Part shown: in pieces, positions 20,336 through 21,515 of the stretch | Layout of the letters: every line of letters starts with the position of its first letter | Position numbering within the stretch: the stretch's first letter is position 1 | Source of the DNA: an uncultured Clostridia bacterium | GTDB taxonomy: Bacteria > Bacillota > Clostridia > Oscillospirales > Oscillospiraceae | NCBI GenBank assembly: GCA_946619065.1 | Contig: CAMOLY010000002.1 | Span: forward strand, 1-21,515 | Length of the DNA stretch: 21,515 nucleotides | Direction of reading: 5' to 3' | The notes under the pieces: model-generated | Seen by the model: only the letters and a program-made list of their open reading frames with translations | What the model was told of the DNA's origin: nothing | Database searches by the model: none | Program-made: the position numbers and the translations under genes

Positions 20336-20818
20336 TCATTCTTTCATCCTGCCCCACTGCTTCAGGTGCGGGAAGGAGAGCTGGCGCAGGGCCTCGAACA
20401 CACCCACCGCGGCGGAGTTGGAGAGGTTCAGGGACCGGGCCTCGGCAATCATCGGCAGTTTTACGCAGTCCTCCGCGTGGGCGTTCAGAAAGGGCTCCGG
20501 CAGACCTCTGGTCTCCGGGCCGAAAAACAGATAGCACTCGTCGGCATAGGTCACGTCCGTGTAGCAGCGCGGCGCTTTGGTGGAAAACAGGCGCATCTGC
20601 CGGACGTCGTTTTTGGAAAAGAAATCGTCCAGATTCTCGTAGACGCGCACGTCCACGAGATGCCAGTAATCCAGGCCGGCGCGTTTGAGCTGGCGGTCGG
20701 AGATGTCGAAGCCCAGGGGCTTGATCAGATGCAGACGCGAGCCGGTGGCGGCGCAGGTGCGGGCAATGTTGCCGGTGTTCTGCGGAATCTCCGGCTCAAA
20801 GAGGACGACGTTGAGCAT
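20336..20818 (-). CDS. trmL: tRNA (cytidine(34)-2'-O)-methyltransferase
   Basis: This 160-aa SPOUT-family enzyme methylates the 2'-OH of the wobble base in certain tRNA-Leu species using S-adenosylmethionine. It is a minimal SPOUT protein of normal length. The family motifs are visible: LFEPEIPQNTGNIARTCAATG at the start (about 6-26), then LFFGPETRGLPE in the middle and LNLSNSAAVGVFEALRQ (the trefoil-knot SAM site) near the end. A strong GGGGAGGGG site precedes the ATG, 24 nt after the folA stop. Its last codons (ATGAAAGAATGA) resemble two units of the octamer repeat seen elsewhere in the window. Confidence 0.95.
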   Translation of the reverse strand: MLNVVLFEPEIPQNTGNIARTCAATGSRLHLIKPLGFDISDRQLKRAGLDYWHLVDVRVYENLDDFFSKNDVRQMRLFSTKAPRCYTDVTYADECYLFFGPETRGLPEPFLNAHAEDCVKLPMIAEARSLNLSNSAAVGVFEALRQLSFPHLKQWGRMKE

Positions 20819-20842
20819 GCTTTTCCCCTCCCCTGCCCGGGC

Positions 20843-21346
20843 CTACAGCGGCAGCGGTCTGGTGTTCGTGTACTCCACGAAGCGGAAGGGGGTCCTGCCC
20901 TCGATCTGCGTGGGCTGGATGGCGCTGACGAACCAGTTTTCGTTGCGGTTCAGGTTCGGAAAGAACTTGTCCGCCTTGATGTCGCTGTAGTTGAAGGTCA
21001 CATAGGCCTTCTCGCAGTACGGCACCAGCAGCTTATAGACGCTCTCTCCCCCGATGACGAAGAGGTTCTCGCTGTAGCGCTCGCGCAGAAGGGAGCGCAG
21101 CTCGTCCTCTCCGTGGCAGATCAGGGCGCCGTCCACCGTCAGATCCGGGTGTCTGGTCAGAATGATGTTCTCGCGGTCCGCCAGAGGCTTCCCGCCGGGA
21201 AAGGTTTCCATCGTCTTGCGGCCGTAGATCACGGTCTTGTGCAGGGTCAGCTCGCGGAAGCGGTGCAGGTCGGTGGGGATCGAGACCAGGAGCTTGCCGC
21301 CTCTGCCGATGCCCCAGTGGGTCGTTACGTTTACAATCGCATTCAT
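20843..21346 (-). CDS. folA: Dihydrofolate reductase
   Basis: This 167-aa enzyme reduces dihydrofolate to tetrahydrofolate with NADPH and regenerates the cofactor consumed by thymidylate synthase. Motifs in order are WGIGRGGKL (11-19), the active-site acid D26 in IPTDL, GRKTMETFP (NADPH site), ILTRHPD, and FVIGGESVYKLL with the conserved Gly-Gly pair. The length is typical. The ribosome site GGAG overlaps the TAG stop of thyA and the gene starts 14 nt later, so the two are coupled. This fits their shared folate cycle. Confidence 0.96.
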   Translation of the reverse strand: MNAIVNVTTHWGIGRGGKLLVSIPTDLHRFRELTLHKTVIYGRKTMETFPGGKPLADRENIILTRHPDLTVDGALICHGEDELRSLLRERYSENLFVIGGESVYKLLVPYCEKAYVTFNYSDIKADKFFPNLNRNENWFVSAIQPTQIEGRTPFRFVEYTNTRPLPL

Positions 21347-21360
21347 AAAAGGTCTTTCTC

Positions 21361-21515
21361 CTAAATCGCTACGGGGATTCGGTCCTCGAAGGGATGGTAT
21401 TGATAATGCTCCACCCGGAAGCTGTCCTTGGTGAAGGCGTAGAAATCGGTGACATCGGGGTCCAGCGAGACCTCCGCCGGAGGCAGCGGCTCCAGCTTCA
21501 GCATCTTCTCCACCA
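21361..21515 (-). CDS. thyA: Thymidylate synthase, C-terminal end (cut by window)
   Basis: The reading frame ending in TAG at 21361-21363 gives about 51 residues. It closes with DFYAFTKDSFRVEHYQYHP and then FEDRIPVAI. A D-F(Y)-x(n)-Y-x-P(H)...V-A-I/V ending is typical of ThyA, whose C-terminal residue closes over the active site. The enzyme makes dTMP from dUMP using methylene-tetrahydrofolate and releases dihydrofolate, the substrate of the folA product next door. The N-terminal part, including the catalytic Cys, lies beyond the window. Confidence 0.88.
   Translation of the reverse strand, partial: VEKMLKLEPLPPAEVSLDPDVTDFYAFTKDSFRVEHYQYHPFEDRIPVAI

Overview
The window looks like chromosome from a high-GC (by eye about 60%) spore-forming gut Clostridia, most likely Oscillospiraceae. 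The reasons are the protein families, a SleC-type spore cortex-lytic enzyme, and GC-rich intergenic repeats of the kind seen in that family. Genus cannot be fixed from the sequence alone. There are 17 protein genes (one cut by the window end) and no rRNA or tRNA. I see no insertion sequence, prophage or CRISPR array. Only two genes are on the + strand.

Layout. 1-3050: a DEDDh exonuclease and a MATE transporter (both -), each with its own promoter and each followed by a copy of the same 32-bp palindromic repeat. 3065-5375: a three-gene germination operon (-) in which SleC is split. A 127-aa gene matches the SleC prepeptide, the next encodes the SpoIID-like enzyme with peptidoglycan-binding domains, and a third encodes two more such domains. 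A 13-bp hairpin covers the first gene's ribosome binding site. 5421-5698: intergenic repeats including a MITE-like palindromic element. 5699-7192: an ArsB/NhaD/SLC13-type transporter behind a strong promoter, a palindrome lying between -35 and -10, and a yybP-ykoY (Mn2+) riboswitch with an overlapping terminator.

7369-8800: a CPBP-family membrane protein (+) with degraded catalytic motifs, then repeat-rich DNA and a terminator. 8823-9378: a small acidic coiled-coil protein. 9407-16510: an apparent operon (-) of a 1199-aa S-layer-homology surface protein (NlpC/P60-like domain, two SpaA/VaFE-type modules, three SLH domains), the M16 pair ymfF-ymfH, and lgt. A 36-bp inverted-repeat region separates its promoter from a divergent consensus promoter driving a membrane-anchored TPR/chitobiase-like/LRR protein (16605-18332).

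18333-18517: an inverted-repeat locus built from 8-bp units. 18525-21515: a CBS-domain protein, then a run of housekeeping genes (-): thyA (3' end), folA, trmL and pgk.

Most of the window is ordinary core genome. The points most worth checking are the Mn2+ riboswitch/SLC13 pairing with its palindromic operator, the split sleC with a buried ribosome binding site, the AANNRTGA octamer repeats, and the divergent surface-protein/LRR promoter region.
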